Assembly: GCA_964616495.1 (NCBI GenBank) | Contig: CAZTRF010000020.1 | Coordinates: 1 to 16,772, forward strand | DNA: 16,772 nt | Direction: 5' to 3' | Source of the DNA: DAOSVX01 sp964616495 | GTDB taxonomy: Bacteria > Bacillota_I > Bacilli_A > RF39 > UBA660 | Part shown: in pieces, positions 14,302 through 16,772 of the stretch | Numbering within the stretch: the stretch's first letter is position 1 | Layout of the letters: each line of letters begins with the position of its first letter | Position numbers and translations under genes: made by a program | Notes under the pieces: generated by a model | What the model saw: the letters and a program-made list of their open reading frames with translations, nothing else | Told to the model about the DNA's origin: nothing | Databases searched by the model: none

Positions 14302-16053
14302 ATGAAAAAAAATGAAACAATCCGAAATTTAAAACTTGCTTATAAATATAGTAAAGGAAAAAGATATTTATTAATTTTTTATATTATTGCTACTATTGCT
14401 TTATGTTTAATAGGTGCCCTTGTCCCAATTATTTCTGCTAAAGGATTAATTTACATGACTGGCAGCCTTTGGAAAGAATTATTAAGAGCAGCCATTATTT
14501 TGACTATCGTAGAAATATCTAGAAACGTCTTTTTTTACTTAAATCACTATTGTGGCAATGTTTTCTTTAGAAGAACTTTAATTGATATTGATATGGATAT
14601 TGCTAATGAAATATTGAATCTTGAAACTAAAGAACTAGATAATCATCCTTCTGGAATATTTATAGATCGTATTCAAAAGGATGCCTCAGATATTGCTGAT
14701 ATCTTTAACCAAATTATTTCAGCTTTGGCTAATATAGTTACTAATATAGGGATATATATAGCAATATTTATTATTAATAAATATATGTTTATCTTATTTA
14801 CTTTTGGTTCTTTGGTTATTTTATATTTTAAAAAAATGAGATTAAAAAGTTATTTTGATAGAGATAAAGTTTATCGTAAAATTAATGATGAAAATACCGG
14901 ACTTATGAATGAATTTGTTAGAGGAATAAGAGATATAAAAGTTCTTAATTGTAAAACGGAATTTTTAGACAAATTAAAGACTCGTTTAATAAAGTCAAAT
15001 GATGAAAAGTTCAAAATGAGAAGTATTTCTCGAAAATATGAGCTTATTACTGGAACAATAAGCGATTTACTGTCTTTCAGTTTTATTATTTTAGGAATTA
15101 TCTTAGCTACAAATAGTGCATTATCCATATCTAATTTTGTTATTTTATATAATTATCAATACCGGGTATATTCTATTTTAGATTATTATTTTCAAATGAT
15201 GGAATTTATTAAGCAATTCAATGTTTCATGTAATCGAGTTTTTGAACTTTTAGATGATAAAGCATATAAAAAAGAATGCTTTGGAAGAAGTCATATTAAT
15301 AAAGCCCAGGGCAATTTTGAATTTAAAAACGTTAACTTTAGCTATGACAAAAAAATGCCAATATTAAAAAATGTTTCTTTTAAAATAAAGGCTAACGAAA
15401 CAGTGGCTTTTGTCGGAAAAAGTGGTGCTGGTAAATCAACTATCTTTTCTCTTCTTACTAAATTATATCCAGTTAAAAATGGTCAAATATACATTGATGG
15501 AATTGATATAAACAAATTAGATCGCCATTCTATTAGAAATAATATTTCCATAATTACTCAAGATCCTTATATTTTTAATTTTTCAATAAAAGATAATTTA
15601 AAATTAGTTAACCCTAATATGACTAATAAAGAAATGATTGAAGCATGTAAAATGGCTTCTATTGATGGTTATATTAATACTTTACCACACAAATATAATA
15701 CTATTGTAGGTGAAGGAGGAATTACTTTATCAGGAGGTCAAAGGCAAAGAATTGCGATTGCTAGAGCTTTACTAAAAAAAACAGAAATCATTTTATTTGA
15801 TGAAGCAACCAGTGCATTAGATAATGAAACACAAGAGCATATTACTAAAGCAATTAATAATATGAAAGGTGAATATACTATTTTAATTATTGCTCATCGA
15901 TTATCCACTATAAAAAATTGTAATCGTATTATATTTATGGATGATGGAAAAATAATTGATAGTGGTTCCCATAATTATTTATTAAATAAAAATAAAGACT
16001 ATAAATTATTATATGATGCCGAAATAATAGCAGGTAATAAAAAAAATTCTTAA
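14302..16053 (+). CDS. ABC exporter, fused membrane and ATPase domains
   Basis: 583-residue half-transporter of the MsbA/LmrA exporter type, which works as a dimer to flip or export lipids, peptides or drugs. Residues 1 to about 310 hold six hydrophobic helices (exporter fold). The ATPase domain has G372-K-S-G-A-G-K-S-T380 (Walker A), Q-loop ITQDPYIF, L476-S-G-G-Q480 (signature), I496-I-L-F-D-E501 (Walker B with catalytic Glu) and A531-H-R (H-loop). All catalytic residues are present. It stands alone on the plus strand between the dcw promoter and a convergent pilin-like gene, with a shared terminator. The substrate cannot be told; a heterodimer partner is not encoded nearby, so it is probably a homodimer. 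Confidence 0.93.
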   Translation: MKKNETIRNLKLAYKYSKGKRYLLIFYIIATIALCLIGALVPIISAKGLIYMTGSLWKELLRAAIILTIVEISRNVFFYLNHYCGNVFFRRTLIDIDMDIANEILNLETKELDNHPSGIFIDRIQKDASDIADIFNQIISALANIVTNIGIYIAIFIINKYMFILFTFGSLVILYFKKMRLKSYFDRDKVYRKINDENTGLMNEFVRGIRDIKVLNCKTEFLDKLKTRLIKSNDEKFKMRSISRKYELITGTISDLLSFSFIILGIILATNSALSISNFVILYNYQYRVYSILDYYFQMMEFIKQFNVSCNRVFELLDDKAYKKECFGRSHINKAQGNFEFKNVNFSYDKKMPILKNVSFKIKANETVAFVGKSGAGKSTIFSLLTKLYPVKNGQIYIDGIDINKLDRHSIRNNISIITQDPYIFNFSIKDNLKLVNPNMTNKEMIEACKMASIDGYINTLPHKYNTIVGEGGITLSGGQRQRIAIARALLKKTEIILFDEATSALDNETQEHITKAINNMKGEYTILIIAHRLSTIKNCNRIIFMDDGKIIDSGSHNYLLNKNKDYKLLYDAEIIAGNKKNS

Positions 16054-16065
16054 AAAGAATTTTTT
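16041..16065. terminator. Bidirectional terminator between convergent genes
   Basis: An 11-bp stem (16041-16051 with 16055-16065) with a 3-nt loop, AT-rich, with A-tracts on one side and T-tracts on the other in both directions. It overlaps the stop of the ABC exporter and the stop of the pilin-like gene, and can serve both. Confidence 0.7.
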
Positions 16066-16429
16066 ATTTTATTATTTGGATTGTTATTTTTCCTTGTAAA
16101 TAGCAAATTTTTAACGTTTCTTCCATTTCAGAATTAGTAATTGGATTTATATAACTAATTTCATCTTTAGAATCACTTGATAAATAGCCATCCTCTATTA
16201 ATTTATATATAGAAACATTTTTACAGTTTCCGGTAGAGGCCCATATTTCATCTTTATTATCATTACCGTATCTTAATCCGGCTACCTTTATATACTCTAT
16301 TTTAGATTCATAATTACTCTTTAATGAATTGCTTTTAATTTTATTAAATCCAATTACGGCTATAGTAGTTAAAATAGCTAATATCATAATAGTGGCTAAT
16401 AATTCAATTAGTGTAAAGCCCTTTTTCAT
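16064..16429 (-). CDS. Type IV pilin-like protein (prepilin N-terminus)
   Basis: 121-residue protein with a class III signal: MKKG then FTLIELLATIMILAILTTIAVIGF, including the Glu at mature position 5. Prepilin peptidase would cut after Gly4. The small C-terminal domain (about 90 residues) has two Cys (in TGNCKN and KICYL) that may form a disulphide. The ATG at 16429 is preceded by TAGGTGA; an in-frame ATG 42 nt further upstream sits on the -10 region and is unlikely. Members include competence pseudopilins (ComGC-like), type II secretion pseudopilins and fimbrial pilins. No assembly genes are in the window, so its machine is unknown. Confidence 0.85.
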   Translation of the reverse strand: MKKGFTLIELLATIMILAILTTIAVIGFNKIKSNSLKSNYESKIEYIKVAGLRYGNDNKDEIWASTGNCKNVSIYKLIEDGYLSSDSKDEISYINPITNSEMEETLKICYLQGKITIQIIK

Positions 16430-16450
16430 ATTTTCACCTATCCTATTTTT

Positions 16451-16479
16451 ATTATAAACTAGTTTAGACAAAAAGCCAA
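16451..16479 (-). promoter_or_regulatory. Promoter of the pilin-like gene
   Basis: TTGGCT (16479-16474), a 17-nt spacer and TATAAT (16456-16451), 22 nt before the start codon. It directly follows the rpmF terminator. Confidence 0.7.
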
Positions 16480-16480
16480 A

Positions 16481-16508
16481 ATAAAAACTTTAGTTTTAAC
16501 TAAAGTTT
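16481..16508 (-). terminator. rpmF terminator
   Basis: A 9-bp inverted repeat, AAACTTTAG (16485-16493) and CTAAAGTTT (16500-16508), followed on the minus strand by TTATTTT. It starts 2 nt after the rpmF stop codon. Confidence 0.7.
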
Positions 16509-16509
16509 A

Positions 16510-16772
16510 CTATTTACTTTCTTTTTTAACGGTTTTTTCTTTTACCGGTTTTGTTTTCTTAACTACCTTTTTTGGTTCTACTACTTTTGTTTCTTCCTTT
16601 GCTCCATTAACTACTTCTTTTCCTTTATAAAAGCCACATTTTGTACACATACGATGTGGTCTTAAAGAAGCACCGCAGTTTGGGCATGTAGTAATCGTAC
16701 TAGCTGCTCTTTTTAAATGAGTTCTTCTCATTCTTTTTTTAGTTTTACTAGTTCTTCTAAATGGTACTGCCA
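16510..16772 (-). CDS. rpmF: Ribosomal protein L32 with a Lys-rich C-terminal extension (start codon cut by 1 nt)
   Basis: Large-subunit zinc ribbon protein. Reading back to the edge gives AVPFRRTSKTKKRMRRTHL after the truncated ATG (its A would be at 16773), the classic L32 start. The total is 87 residues. The zinc site is C-P-N-C and C-T-K-C, followed by GFYKGKEVV, where L32 normally ends (about 57-60 residues). Here about 28 more residues follow, rich in Lys, Val, Glu and Pro (KVVEPKKVVKKTKPVKEK). Such tails occur in some Bacilli and Mollicutes-like lineages and are probably disordered and RNA-binding. Confidence 0.95.
   Translation of the reverse strand, partial: AVPFRRTSKTKKRMRRTHLKRAASTITTCPNCGASLRPHRMCTKCGFYKGKEVVNGAKEETKVVEPKKVVKKTKPVKEKTVKKESK

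Noticed and set aside
14871..15128. Minus-strand open frame of 85 codons
   Set aside because: Lies wholly inside the ABC exporter on the other strand, with no ribosome site or homology signs.
1..16772. CRISPR arrays, insertion sequences with terminal inverted repeats, rRNA genes
   Set aside because: No regularly spaced repeats, transposase genes or rRNA sequence found in the window.

Overview
The window comes from an AT-rich, low-GC Gram-positive bacterium of the Firmicutes/Bacilli or Mollicutes-like gut type. This is inferred from the very high A+T content, strong GGAGG-type ribosome sites, the mraZ-rsmH-ftsL-ftsI order and the anaerobe-type redox proteins. TGA ends ftsI and Trp is encoded by TGG, so the standard bacterial code applies. 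Species cannot be named from sequence alone. Ten Ns at 2217-2226 and a strange start of the window suggest a draft or metagenomic assembly.

Reading the minus strand from right to left: rpmF (L32, with its start codon cut by the window edge) and a lone type IV pilin-like gene lie at 16064-16772. An ABC exporter on the plus strand (14302-16053) is divergent from the division and cell wall (dcw) cluster. That cluster runs mraZ, rsmH, ftsL, ftsI (14173 down to 10272) and starts at a promoter followed by a 10-bp-period MraZ operator. Next come a tRNA-Leu(GAG), a promoter, a 26-residue membrane peptide, a soluble diguanylate cyclase, a metallophosphoesterase and a second, SpoVD/FtsI-like penicillin-binding protein (called PBP2 here). 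mraY and ftsW (partial) complete the cluster.

The main discovery is that PBP2 is split in two by a 4262-bp mobile element (3149-7410). The element carries a large serine recombinase, a 48-residue protein just upstream of it, and four redox-type genes: superoxide reductase, a short-chain dehydrogenase/reductase, a flavin reductase-rubredoxin fusion and an ArsC/Spx-family protein. A terminator closes the cargo. Attachment sites can be read at both ends. The predicted crossover dinucleotide (TT on +, AA on -) lies inside the Lys codon of the catalytic SxxK motif (S-T-F-K) of PBP2. Joining the two ends in silico restores one uninterrupted PBP frame, E-P-G-S-T-F-K-I-V-T, and gives a near-symmetric attP. 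Both gene halves have kept their frames, so excision would regenerate a catalytically complete transpeptidase. The element therefore acts, at least potentially, as an on/off switch on a cell-wall enzyme, similar in layout to the skin-type intervening elements of sporulation genes. Whether excision is programmed cannot be told from the sequence.

In function, MraZ, RsmH, FtsL, FtsI, FtsW and MraY form the septal wall synthesis module. ftsI is intact and probably covers the essential function while PBP2 is interrupted. mraY has its own promoter-like -10, which may explain how mraY and ftsW survive the upstream insertion.
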